Source of the DNA: an uncultured bacterium
GTDB lineage: Bacteria > Patescibacteriota > Minisyncoccia > Minisyncoccales > UBA5738
Length of the DNA stretch: 45,990 bases
NCBI GenBank assembly: GCA_903847095.1
Contig: CAINCQ010000024.1
Location: 80,628 to 126,617, forward strand
Direction: 5' to 3'
The stretch's first letter is position 1. Each line of letters starts with the position of its first letter. Made by a program: the position numbers and the translations under genes. A model generated the notes under the pieces. The model saw only the letters and a list, made by a program, of their open reading frames with translations. It had not been told where the DNA came from and searched no databases. Shown here piece by piece: positions 17,732 to 29,100 of the stretch.

Positions 17732-18142
17732 TTGACTAGGTTGAACAAAAGACCGATCCGGGAAAAAGAAGCAGTGGCGAGGCAGGTCATAAATTGTCCG
17801 CTTGGGCATTCCGACGATTATTTTTGTCATCTGCGATGTCCGATGAGGAGCCAGGATCAGTGTGTTTATAAGATCATGGAGACGCCCATTCTTTGCGAAA
17901 AAGTCATGGATGATGAAACCGGAGAAGGGGGTTATGTTTGGAGTTTTGCCTGCGTGCATTGCGGGCACGATGTGGTGTTCCTTACGCCCGACGAGACTTT
18001 GGTTGGAAGCCAGGGGTTTTGTTTGGCTTGCAAGGCAAGGTACCTTTACCAGCATCCCGTGATGGCGTACAGAACCTTTACTGTCTGTTTGATGGTTTCG
18101 AGGCCTTATTGCAAGGTGGTCAGAAAGAAGGGGAAAAAATGA
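17732..18142 (+). CDS. Cys-rich putative zinc-binding protein, paralog 1
   Basis: NCPLGHSDDYFCHLRCPMRSQDQCVYKI ... WSFACVHCGHD ... GSQGFCLACKARY; RBS TGGAGG with TTG start. Confidence 0.65.
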   Translation: MTRLNKRPIREKEAVARQVINCPLGHSDDYFCHLRCPMRSQDQCVYKIMETPILCEKVMDDETGEGGYVWSFACVHCGHDVVFLTPDETLVGSQGFCLACKARYLYQHPVMAYRTFTVCLMVSRPYCKVVRKKGKK

Positions 18143-18403
18143 CGGATTTGGGATTGGTTAGTCTTGGCGCGACCTGGGTATTCGATTGCGCGGTTCTTGT
18201 GCCGTTCTGTCGATACGCCGGGTTGAATACGGTTTCTTGTTTAAAATGGGGCACCGTATGCATTGTCGGACAGTTGCTGATGTCGGCGGTTGGTTAGCGT
18301 GCTTTATTGGCGCGCTTTTTTGTTGGTTTGGTTTATCTTGACGGTTCGCGCGATAATTGTATGATAGAGCAAGCAATTTAAGAATCAGCCGGAGGAAAAG
18401 AGC

Positions 18404-18847
18404 GTGGTGAGGCTGTACGTAAGAAAGATTGAGGAACAGAGAAAACCGGTGGTCCAGGTCACGAATTGTCCGCTTGAACTTACCGACGAGTATTTCTGCA
18501 AGTTCCGGTGTCCGATGAGGGGAATTTACCACTGTGTTTATAGGATCGTCGAGATCTTTCCCAGGCGAGAAGAACTTAGGGACGTGAAATGCGGGCAAAT
18601 CATTTTCGCCTGGCGTTTCAGATGCTGCCATTGCGACAAGCTGGCCGCCATTTATACGATAACCAGCGATCTGGTCGGAAGCCAGGGATCCTGCGCGGCG
18701 TGCGGAGCCAAATATGTTTATTTCCGGCATTACCGCTGCGAAAGCAGCCAGGGCGGTCCCGTAGCTTATTACGGCGTGTCAAAGCCGATGATCGTGATTA
18801 AGAAGGTCAGTAAGAAAAGGCGGTCAAAAGCCGAGTCGGGAGATTGA
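18404..18847 (+). CDS. Cys-rich putative zinc-binding protein, paralog 2
   Basis: NCPLELTDEYFCKFRCPMRGIYHCVYRI ... WRFRCCHCDK ... GSQGSCAACGAKY; GGAGG then GTG start. Confidence 0.7.
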   Translation: MVRLYVRKIEEQRKPVVQVTNCPLELTDEYFCKFRCPMRGIYHCVYRIVEIFPRREELRDVKCGQIIFAWRFRCCHCDKLAAIYTITSDLVGSQGSCAACGAKYVYFRHYRCESSQGGPVAYYGVSKPMIVIKKVSKKRRSKAESGD

Positions 18848-18936
18848 TAGCGTGCCAAAAAGCGCGCTTTTTTATTCACCCGCAAATTATTGACTTTGCG
18901 GAAAAAAATTGTATTATATGGCTTACGGAGGTGAAT

Positions 18937-19488
18937 ATGGCGGAAGTGCGAAGAGCGAGAGACGCGGACGTGCGGGGTATTTTGAATCTGGTGAAAAGAG
19001 TTCACGTCAAAAATCTGGCCAGGCTTGAGGATGGTTTTCTCATGATACCAAATGCGTCGCCGGTTCTTTACCAATTTTGGTTTAACGTTTCGCCGTACTG
19101 TTACGCGGCGGTTAGCGGTTCAAAGGTGATCGGAATCCTAGTCGCTTTGCCCGGGCATGTTTTGGACCAAAGGAACGAATTCTACCTACATATCCGGGAA
19201 GCGTTTGCCGGCGAAAAGATCTTATTCGTAGTACAAGTGGCGGTTAGCCCGGATTTTCGCGGCCAGGGAGTGGGCCGAGCGATGTGTGGAAGGCTTTTTG
19301 AAGAGGCCGGAGACGCGATTATTCTCTCAAGCAGCATGACGGCTCCTTATTATAACGGAGCGTCCGAGCGGTTCCACCTGGCGGTGGGATTCCAAAAAAT
19401 GGGAGAAATGGAGGCAAGCGACAAATCGAGATGCTATCTATATCTGCGGAAGAATGATCAAGAAAAAGGATGCAGGAGGAGACAATGA
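18937..19488 (+). CDS. GNAT-family N-acetyltransferase
   Basis: VVQVAVSPDFRGQGVGRAMCGRLFEEA is motif A of GNAT; ATG at 18937 after GGAGGTGAAT. Confidence 0.85.
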   Translation: MAEVRRARDADVRGILNLVKRVHVKNLARLEDGFLMIPNASPVLYQFWFNVSPYCYAAVSGSKVIGILVALPGHVLDQRNEFYLHIREAFAGEKILFVVQVAVSPDFRGQGVGRAMCGRLFEEAGDAIILSSSMTAPYYNGASERFHLAVGFQKMGEMEASDKSRCYLYLRKNDQEKGCRRRQ

Positions 19489-19991
19489 AGGAATTGCAAA
19501 AGCATGGGATTAAAACCGAAAAACAGACGGTCAAGCGGGTAATGAATTGTCCATTTGCCTGGGGTTTGGAAAATCGCTGGGGTCGCAAAATTGTTGATGA
19601 GAAAACCTGCGGTGGTTGTGAGTTTCATGACTGGCGGGAAGGCTGTGTCTATGGCCTAGCTGATTTACCAACGGTTCGAACGGCGATTTTTGATGAAGAA
19701 AGCAAGACGTCCTGGTTTGTTTGGCGGTTTAATTGTTACCACTGCCGGCAACCCGTTTCGATAACGTCTTTCTACCAGAATATGTCCAGCGGTTACTATG
19801 GACGTTGCCATAAATGCGGGGCATTCCATTACTATATAAAATGGAGTTACGCGACTTGTCCGGAAAAAGAAAAGTGGTGGTATGCCGTTGGCGAACCCGA
19901 TCCCGAAAGCATCGGGCACGTGAAAGACGGAGACGAAAAACGGGAATACCAGGCGAGGATACCAAACAGACTGGAAAAAAAGCTTGAATAG
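19485..19991 (+). CDS. Cys-rich putative zinc-binding protein, paralog 3
   Basis: MNCPFAWGLENRWGRKIVDEKTCGGCEFHDWREGCVYGLADLPTVR ... WRFNCYHCRQPV ... GRCHKCGAFHYY; overlaps the GNAT stop. Confidence 0.7.
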   Translation: MKELQKHGIKTEKQTVKRVMNCPFAWGLENRWGRKIVDEKTCGGCEFHDWREGCVYGLADLPTVRTAIFDEESKTSWFVWRFNCYHCRQPVSITSFYQNMSSGYYGRCHKCGAFHYYIKWSYATCPEKEKWWYAVGEPDPESIGHVKDGDEKREYQARIPNRLEKKLE

Positions 19992-20006
19992 AGCGTGGGA
20001 GGATAA

Positions 20007-20501
20007 ATGGCGAGATTAAAAAATCATAAGATAACGGCGGTCAGAGAGACGATCCAGCGGATAAAGAACTGTCCGCTGGCGCCATACGTGGATGGGCGTC
20101 TCGGCCATTCTTTGGTCGACGAGATAAGCTGCCGGTCCTGCGTTTGCCATGATTGGCAAAAAGGATGCGTTTACGCGGAAGCGTTAATTCCGACCATAAG
20201 GGAAACGGTTTGGGATGAGAAGAGCAGAGCAGCTTACTTCTTCTGGCGTTTCAACTGCCATCATTGCGGGCATCCGGTCGCGATAGCATCAACCTATGAA
20301 ATGATTTCGGTTGGTGATGTCGGCCGGTGTATGGGATGCGGAGCGTATCACCATTATATTATGGACGACGAGTCGGAGACGGACAGGATATTATTCGTAG
20401 TGTCCAAAAAAACCGACCAAGATCTTATTGAAGCCGTTAAGAATTCGAACGGCGAACGTCTTTATGATTCTTACATAACGGAATTCACGGGGAAGAGTTA
20501 A
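20007..20501 (+). CDS. Cys-rich putative zinc-binding protein, paralog 4
   Basis: KNCPLAPYVDGRLGHSLVDEISCRSCVCHDWQKGCVYAEALIPTIR ... WRFNCHHCGHPV ... GRCMGCGAYHHY. Confidence 0.7.
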   Translation: MARLKNHKITAVRETIQRIKNCPLAPYVDGRLGHSLVDEISCRSCVCHDWQKGCVYAEALIPTIRETVWDEKSRAAYFFWRFNCHHCGHPVAIASTYEMISVGDVGRCMGCGAYHHYIMDDESETDRILFVVSKKTDQDLIEAVKNSNGERLYDSYITEFTGKS

Positions 20502-20566
20502 TCAAGCGCGGTCAACGCGCTTTTTTGTTGCTTAAATAACTGGTTTTTTGCTAAGATAAATAACTT

Positions 20567-21712
20567 ATGGTTGCCAAAAACGATGTTTCCGATTTGATCC
20601 GTTTTGCTTTGACCACGTTATTTATCGTGCTTTTTTTTGTTGGGGTTGGGTTGGTGGCCGTGGTGCTGGTTGGAAAACAAGCGTCCAAGGTTAATGTGGC
20701 CGATATTTCCAAGGCGGTTGGGATCAAACCTAAAGCGGCGGTTAAGGAGCCGCTTACCATGCATTTTGTCGGCGACGTGATGTTGGACCGCGGAGTGGAA
20801 TTCATGGTGGATAAATACGGCAACAGTGATTACTCTTTTCCGTTTTTGAACGTGGCGGAAAAACTGAAAGCAGCGGACGTGGTTTTCGGCAATCTCGAGG
20901 GGCCGGTTTCCGACAAGGGCTATCGGGCCGGAAGCATTTACTCATTCGAAGTGAACCCCAAAGCCATCAATGGGTTGAAGTACGCCGGGTTCAACGTCAT
21001 GTCGTGCGCCAACAATCATATGTTCGATTATACGCGCGCGGCTTTGGAAGATACGCTTACCCGCCTGAAAGAAGCCAACATTATTTGTGTGGGGGCGGGG
21101 ATGGACGCGGCCGATGCCGCCGCCCCGAAATTCCTGAACGTTAAAGGCAATAAAATAGCTTTCCTTGGCTATGCCGACTTCGATGTGCCATCATGGCTGG
21201 CGGCCGAGAAGCTTTCCGGGTTTGCCAAGCTTACGGCGGCTGATCTTAAAACCGGTATCGAAAGGGCTAAAAACGAGGGCGCGGATATCGTGGTCGTTTC
21301 TTTTCATTTCGGAACGGAATATCAACCGGCGGCCAATGATTCGCAAATAAAATGGGCGCAGTCGGCGATAAATAACGGAGCGGACCTGGTGATAGGACAC
21401 CATCCCCACGTAGTCCAGCCCTTGGAAGAGTATAGGTCAAATTTCAATCCCAACCAGGACCGGCTGGCCGGGTCGGTCGACAAGAAAAATATTTTTAATT
21501 TTGGATTCAACTCTTCCAAAGAGGAAGCGTCCAACCAAAAGTCCGGCTGGATCGCGTATTCGTTGGGTAATTTCGTTTTTGACCAAAATTTTTCCGTAGA
21601 GACCATGGAAGGCGGTTTTTTGGAAGTTGAGACCAAGGACGGAAAGATCGCAAGCGTTGTTGAAAAAAAGGTCAAGATCAATGACCATTACCAACCCAAT
21701 ATCATCGACTAA
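20567..21712 (+). CDS. CapA-family (PGA_cap) metallophosphatase-like membrane-anchored protein
   Basis: N-term TM; MHFVGDVMLDRGVE, VVFGNLEGPVSDKG, NVMSCANNHMFDYTRAALEDTL, VVSFHFGTEYQPAAN, VIGHHPHVVQPLE. Confidence 0.9.
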   Translation: MVAKNDVSDLIRFALTTLFIVLFFVGVGLVAVVLVGKQASKVNVADISKAVGIKPKAAVKEPLTMHFVGDVMLDRGVEFMVDKYGNSDYSFPFLNVAEKLKAADVVFGNLEGPVSDKGYRAGSIYSFEVNPKAINGLKYAGFNVMSCANNHMFDYTRAALEDTLTRLKEANIICVGAGMDAADAAAPKFLNVKGNKIAFLGYADFDVPSWLAAEKLSGFAKLTAADLKTGIERAKNEGADIVVVSFHFGTEYQPAANDSQIKWAQSAINNGADLVIGHHPHVVQPLEEYRSNFNPNQDRLAGSVDKKNIFNFGFNSSKEEASNQKSGWIAYSLGNFVFDQNFSVETMEGGFLEVETKDGKIASVVEKKVKINDHYQPNIID

Positions 21713-21810
21713 AGTTTTGCTTTTATCCAGAGTGTTTTAAATCGATTGTTTTTTCGGTGAAACGCCGCTAAACTATCCAATAGGGCAATAAAAAAACAAC
21801 AAATCCATCC

Positions 21811-22836
21811 ATGAACAAGAACGTGTTAATCGTAGGCATCGGCGGGCGCACCGGAGCCATGTTCGCCGAAGAGTTAAAAGAGGCCGGCAACATTTTTGGC
21901 GTTGGCCTTGACCGGGAGATAGATCTGATCGAAGAAAAAAAGATCGTTATCTCAAGGAACGGAGAAAGCAAAATATACGTCGTTAATGCCGTCAGGTCAT
22001 GGGAATTTAAGAATTTGGCTGCCGAGATCGCCCCGGATTTTATATTTATTACCGCGAAGAATCCGGTTGGCGAGGCAGTGAAATATTATTACCGTAATTT
22101 TAAAAATATCCAGAAATACCCGGTCTTGGTCCTATCCCAGAATGGATTATCGGCCGCGAATGACGCCCGTGAAGCGCTGAAGGAGGTTTTAGGGTCGGAA
22201 GCGGAAAAAGTAAAGATAATCAGGCTAAGCCTTTTTAATCCGATAGGGGCGAATTTGTCCGACGATGGGATCTTTTCCATTAATTATTCGGTGCCGGTGC
22301 AATTATGTTATGGCGTCCACAGCGGCGGAGAGGATGCTTCCGATTTGCGCGAAATTTTACTTAAAACCAAGGTCGAGAGCGAGGAGGTCGCGCCAAAAGA
22401 TACCAGGAACATGGAATATACCAAGCTTTTCATGAACCTGATCGGCATGGCTTCGGCCGTGAGAAGCAAATCGGTTAAAGAAGGGTTTAACGACCAAGAA
22501 ACTTTTGTCCAGGAGATCAATGTCCTGCGCGAATACGCGAAAGTCGTGAAAAGAGGAGGCGGTAAGTTTTTGAATTTTACCAACTATCCTTATCCGTTGG
22601 GATTAATGGCTTGGGCGGTTGTGTCTCTGCCTTTGCCGGTCTGGTCCCTTTTTAAGTCGCAAGTTGCGGGTCTTGTGGGTTCCAAACGGAACGACAAGCC
22701 AAAGGACATCGGTGAGATAGATTATTATAACGGTGAAGTAGTAAAACTAGCCAAGTTTCTGGGGGAAAGCGTTCCCGTGAACGAGAAGGTACTCCAACAA
22801 GGAAGGGCGGTTCTAAAAAAAGGCCAAGCCGGTTAG
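21811..22836 (+). CDS. Ketopantoate reductase (ApbA/PanE)-like oxidoreductase
   Basis: N-terminal GxGxxG Rossmann start, DFIFITAKNPVGEAV, VLVLSQNGLSA, KLFMNLIGMASAV. Confidence 0.75.
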   Translation: MNKNVLIVGIGGRTGAMFAEELKEAGNIFGVGLDREIDLIEEKKIVISRNGESKIYVVNAVRSWEFKNLAAEIAPDFIFITAKNPVGEAVKYYYRNFKNIQKYPVLVLSQNGLSAANDAREALKEVLGSEAEKVKIIRLSLFNPIGANLSDDGIFSINYSVPVQLCYGVHSGGEDASDLREILLKTKVESEEVAPKDTRNMEYTKLFMNLIGMASAVRSKSVKEGFNDQETFVQEINVLREYAKVVKRGGGKFLNFTNYPYPLGLMAWAVVSLPLPVWSLFKSQVAGLVGSKRNDKPKDIGEIDYYNGEVVKLAKFLGESVPVNEKVLQQGRAVLKKGQAG

Positions 22837-23117
22837 CCGGCCGGTAATGGGAATAAATCACAAAAAGATCGAGCGGAAAAAACCGCTTTTTCTTTTTTTG
22901 CAATACGATATTCGGGAATAATAAGTTATTCACATTGACAGAAGTCGTTACTCTTGGGAAAATATTGAGAAGGTCATAACATTTCTGTTTTTATTAATTT
23001 TGGCGGTTTGTTCCGCCAGCCCGTAGCGAGCCAGGCGAGCGGAGGATTAACAAATTACCGCGTTGCTTCGCGCGCGGTAGTTTCTTTTAAACTAGTGGAG
23101 AAAATTTATATAATATT

Positions 23118-26100
23118 ATGAATAAAAATCTGGAAAAACTTCCGGCGGCTTTAAGGTTTGGGGGCGTTATTTTATTATTAGTTTCAAGTTTTTTCATAAT
23201 TGATCCGCTAAACAAGGCTATCGGTTTGGGTAATAATCTGGTGAACGCCAGTTGTACCAATGGATGCTTGACTGCCGGATGGCAATGTAATTCATCGCAG
23301 GCCCGCCATCAGTGCGGCGATTTTAACGGGGATGGCTGTCTGGAGTGGGCAGATACCATTTACAGCTGCGCGACGGGCCAGACTTGCACGGATGGAATGT
23401 GCTCGGGCGGCGGCAGTTGTGTCTGCTTGGCTTGGGTGAACGGGGATTGTTGCAATGGCACCGATTGTACCAAGGGATACAGGAAACAAACCCGGACTTG
23501 CACGCCCACGCAATGTAGTTTTGAAGGCCGGATCATAAACGATGCCACCTGCACCGGCGGAAGCGGAACTTGCACCCAAGATTCCGAATGCAAAATGGAT
23601 AATGCCACTTGTTCCTGCAGCAGCGGGAAATGTTTGTGCTGTCCGACCGTCAATGGTGTGACCGGCAAGGTTTGTTCTTACAACACGGAGCAGTGTTATT
23701 ATGAAGCGAACATGCAGCTTTGCGGCGCGAGCGGCGTTTATTGCGGATCGAATACCTCTTACCCGCATTATAAATGTGAAGCGGAAACCGGTTCGGTTTT
23801 GAAAACATTGTTGAAAACATTGGAGCCTAACGGTTCGGTTTGCAGTTATACCAGCAAGAGTTGTTGCACGGGCGCGATCTGCAACCCGCTGGGGTCTTGC
23901 GATGGTCATGCCGCCCCTCCGGTCATTTCCAACGTTAAACCGCAAAGCACTTTCAAGGTTTCTTCGGATGCCGATATTACCATTTCGGCCGATACCAACA
24001 TCGATTCGATTTGTAAATTCAGCGGGATCGATCAGGATTACGATTCGATGCCGAACACCTTTTTGAATACCGGAAAAAAATTCCATTCCCAAAGCCTGGG
24101 AAAAACGACGGTCGGGGAACATACTTTATATGTCCGCTGCAAGGGGGTTAATTGCGTTAAAAATACCGTTTCGGCGGTCATCAAATTCACGGTAATCGAT
24201 GCCGGCGGCGATAAACTTGCCCCCAAAATAACCAATCCTTTGCCGACCGGCGACGTTGATTGGGAAAACGTAACGCTTTCCGTGGAAACGGATGAAGCCG
24301 CGACTTGTTATATCGACCGGAAAGACAATACCGCATACGCCGATATGGAAACCTTGATGGGGACGACGGATGGACGGAATCATTCTGCTTCCATCGATCT
24401 TACCGGATACGCCGATGCGACATATACTTATTACGTGAAGTGCAAAGATCTGGCCGGGAATACCAACGATGACTCGAATCAAGGGAAAATAATATTCACT
24501 TATACCGGCGGATCAAACAATGGTTCGGACACCACTCCTCCGGTCATTTCCAATCTGCTACCCAAAGACACGATTACGGATAATACTCCTAAGATATCGG
24601 CTGATACCGACGAAAATGCCACTTGCCGGTTCAGCTTCGCCGACAAGGATTATGACCAAATGACCGATACCTTTACGATGACCGGCGGCAAGGTTCACGA
24701 ATATACTTTTGCCTCCTCTCTTAGCGACGGAGCTTATACGATTTATGTCCGATGCAAGGATGATAATGGAAACAAGAACACAAAATCGGAAAAGATCGTG
24801 TTTACGATCGATACTTCCACCACCTGTACCACGGATAGCAATTGTGCAACCGGTCAAACATGTACCGGCGGAAAATGTGTGACCAGCACGACCTGTACCA
24901 GCGACTCCGGTTGCGCAACCGGACAAACTTGTACCGGAGGAAAGTGTGTAACCAGCACCACCTGCACTTCAGACAGTGGTTGCGCAACCGGTCAAACTTG
25001 CACAAGCGGAAAATGCGTGACCAGTACCGGTTGTACCACGGATAGCAATTGTGCAACCGGCCAAACGTGTACCAGTGGAAAATGCGTGACCAGCACCACC
25101 TGCACCTCAGACAGTGGTTGTGCAACCGGTCAAACTTGCACAAGCGGAAAATGCGTGACCAGTACCGGTTGTACCACGGATAGCAATTGTTCAACTGGCC
25201 AAACGTGTACCAGTGGAAAGTGTGTAACCAGCACCACCTGCACCTCAGACAGTGGTTGCGCCTCTGGCAAGACTTGTACCAACGGAAAATGTGTGACCAG
25301 TACGACCTGCACCAGTGACTCCGGTTGCGCAACCGGCCAAACGTGCACCGGCGGAAAGTGTGTGAATGACACCACTCCTCCGGTCATTTCCAATCCTAAA
25401 CCAACCGGTACGTTAACCAGCGGTTCCGGGGTTACTCTTTCGGTGGCCACGGACGAAAACGCTACTTGTAAGTACGACACCACGGACAAGGATTTTGATT
25501 CAATGGCGAATACCTTTGGAGGCGCTGGTACCAAATCACATTCCAAGGCACTTTCCGGTACCCTAAGCGATGGCGCTAAAATTTACTATGTCCGTTGTAA
25601 AGATACGGCTGGAAACAAGAATACCGCATCGACCAAGATAGAGTTTACCGTAGATACAACGACTGACGACACCACTACCGATGATACAACCACGGACGAT
25701 ACGACGACAGACGATACCACCACAGACGATACCACCACGGATGATACCACCACGGATGATACCACCACGGATGATACCACTGGCGATGATACAACGGTTG
25801 ACGGCCTTACGGTCACGCTGGTAAAACCGACCAGCGCCATAACCGTAGCGGAAACCGATTTTGTTGTTTCAACCAATCATAACGCCGTTTGCAAACTCTC
25901 CGATACGGATCAAGCTTATGCTTCCATGCCTTGGACCTTTACCACAACCGGCGGCAAGACTCATTCTGTACATTTGATCAATTTTGATCCCGGGGCCAGT
26001 AAAGTTTATGTTCGTTGTAAGGATACGGAGACCAATACGGTGATGTCAAAATCAGCGGTTTTCACGGTAACTTACAATAATAGCGGCGGAGGTGGTGATA

Positions 26101-29100
26101 ACACGATCGATGGTTTGACGATGACGTTAGTCGGACCGACCAAAGCCATAACCGTAGCGGAAACCGACTTCGTTATTTCAACCAGCCATAACGCCGTTTG
26201 CAAACTCTCCGATACGGATCAAGCTTACGCTTCCATGCCTTGGACTTTTACCACGACCGGCGGCAAGACCCATTCCGTCCATTTGATCAATTTTGATCCC
26301 GGGGCCAGTAAAGTTTATGTTCGTTGCCGGGATTTGGAAACCGGTATCGTGAGTTCTAAGTCGGCGGTTTTTACCATTACTTACAATTCAAATGGCGATG
26401 ATACAACGACTGACGACACCACTACCGATGATACAACCACGGACGATACGACGACCGACGATACAACCACGGACGACACCACCACGGATGATACCACTGG
26501 CGATGATGACATAACGGACGACGATTCGGCTACTGGCGATGACGATACAACGACGGATGATACCGCCACCGACGATACAACTACGGATGATACGACGACC
26601 GACGATACAACTACCGATACTACTCCGCCTGTCATCAGCGGCGCTTTGCCGACTGGTACGGTAAACGCTTCACCGGTCACGGTTTCGGTGAAAACCGACG
26701 AAAAAGCGACCTGTAAGCTGGATGTAATTGATAAGGATTACGATTCGCTGAAAATGACTCTTAAGGCCGATTCGGAAAAGAAAAGCCATTCGATCAAGGT
26801 TATGGCTTTGTCAGGCGGGGATTACAAGGTATATGTTCGTTGTCAGGACGTTGCCGGTAACAAAAACACCAAAGCAACGGTAATTTCTTTTAAGGTAACG
26901 CTAGGCGGGACGGATAAAACACCGCCCGAAATATCAAATCCTTTGCCTAAAGACACGATAAGTTCTATTGATGTCCAAATATCCGTTGAAACGGCAAAAG
27001 AGAACGCGACTTGCAAGTTCGATACCCAGGATACGGATTACGATTCGATGGCTTCTGATTTTGACCAGACCGGAGGCACGATTCATAAATCCCAATTTAT
27101 GGCTTTGGGAGACGGTAATTACACCGTATATGTCCGGTGCAAAGACGTTGCCGGAAACGTAAATACATCTTCGGCCAAGATCGTTTTCAAGATCGATACC
27201 ACGGGTTCATTCAATAACAGCGGCAAAGACACCGGCGGAGATGACGTCGCGGGCGAAATCATGACCATCAAGGGTGATTATGTCTGGCAGAATGACGATG
27301 CCGGAAAACTGGGATCTTTTCCTTGGGTGAATTGGTTTGCCGGATACGAGTTTGTTCCTCAAAAGGATGGCGCCATAACGGAACTTTGCGGTTTCTTCGA
27401 TAACAAAGCGTTGATGGTCAATCTTTACGACGATTCTTTCCGCCTATTGGCCGCGGCAAAAGTCAATAGCGGGAACAATTGGAATTGCGCTCCGATTTCC
27501 CCGGTAACCGTTGCGAAAGGGAAAAATTATTTCGTAGCCGTCAACGCGTCCCAGTCTTCGATACATTACAAATACCAATGTTGCAATCCATCCTTGCTTC
27601 CCAGAACGATCAAGGACGTCAAGGTGGTGGCGGGCGTGCGCCAGGCCAATAAAAATGCTTTTGGAACAGGTATCAAGAGATACGCTTATTTGTTGTTCGG
27701 ATTGGTTGATGCCAAATTTAGCACGGGATCAGTCTTGGCTCCCGCCGCTTCCGACACAACACCTCCGGTAATTACCGATCCCTTGCCTTCAGGCACCATT
27801 TCAAACAATAAGCCGACCATTTCGGTGAAAACCGACGAAAACGCGACTTGCCGGTTCGAGCATTCGGGCGTGAGCTATTCGAACATGAAGCACGTGTTCA
27901 GCCAAACAGGCGGTCTTACCCATACCAAAGTGATTGGTCCGAAAAAAGACGGGACGTATGTTCGCTATGTCCGGTGCAAGGATGCCGCCGGGAATAAAAA
28001 CACCAAGTCCGTTAAGATTACATTCACGATCAAGAACGGTAGCGTGACCGATACGACGCCTCCCGTGATAACGAACGCCAAACCGACCGGCACCATTAGC
28101 GATAACAAACCGACACTCTCGGTTACGACTGACGAAGACGCGACCTGTAAATATTGCGAGACCGATTCTTCGTATACGTCTTTATGCAAGTCTTTTTCCA
28201 CTACCGGAACAAAAACCCACTCGGTTGCCGTTGGGCCGCTGAACGATGAAAGCTATACTTATTACGTTAGATGTAAAGATAAGGCGGGGAATGTTAATAC
28301 CGCCTCGACCAAGATCCAATTCACCGTGGAGGCCGGAAGCAACGATACCACGCCTCCCGCAATATCGGAGGTGAAAGTAAGTCCGGCATCCGGCAAGATT
28401 GGCGATACGTTCACTATTACCGCTAAAGCAACCGATAGCAGCGGCATCAGTTCTGTTCAGGCCCAGCTTCAAATTCCCGACGGAACTACGGTTGCGACCG
28501 TAACTTTGAAAGATGATGGCGCAAGCGGCGACGGAAGCGCTAATGACGGAGTTTACGGAGCGACGTGGCTGTCCACAGGAATGACGGCAGGCACGTATTA
28601 CGTCGATATCGTCGCCAAGGACAAGTATAACAACAGCGCAACCGATAATAACGGGGCTACTTTTACCATTACCGGAAGCTCGGTGAACGGCGATTGCAAA
28701 ACCCTTACCAACAACGGGTCCGCGGCGGACAAAGTCGATGTGACGTTCGTGCCTTGCGGCTACGGCAGCGACCTGGCGACTTTTGAAAGCGACGCTAAAA
28801 AGCATATTGCCAAATTCTCGTACACCAACGACGTTTCCAAGTTCAATTTCCATATCGTAACGAAAACCGGGATTACCTGCGGGACGAATACCTGTACGAA
28901 TTTGGATTCTTACGGTTCTAAATTTAGACAGTACGCTTCGGTTTGTGATACCGATCAAGTGATAGGATTGATGAAGTCGGCCCAGGACGGGGGTTGCTCG
29001 GGTATGGGTTCCGGGTTGAGTTTCGTGAACCAATCCACGTCCCCGTATGTTTCTGTCCATGAAACGGGACATGCGTTTTTCAGCATCGATGACGAATATG

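Noticed and set aside
17732-20501. Defence or toxin-antitoxin island
   Set aside because: Tandem Cys-rich paralogs and a GNAT could suggest it, but no nuclease, toxin fold or antitoxin features are visible.
23000-23085. GC-rich hairpins before the giant gene as a mobile element end
   Set aside because: Better explained as terminator-like hairpins; no transposase, no terminal inverted repeat pair or target duplication seen.
24802-25332. Antisense ORF of 176 aa opposite the Cys repeats
   Set aside because: Low-complexity translation (repeating RCRWCW.. units) mirrors the sense tandem repeats; no RBS; sense frame is clearly coding.
24819-25370. CRISPR array
   Set aside because: Regular 69-bp periodicity but no spacer/repeat alternation; entire unit is coding and in frame.
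25586-26680. Antisense VVVSSVVVSS ORFs
   Set aside because: Direct reverse translation artefact of the (DDTTT)n coding repeat.
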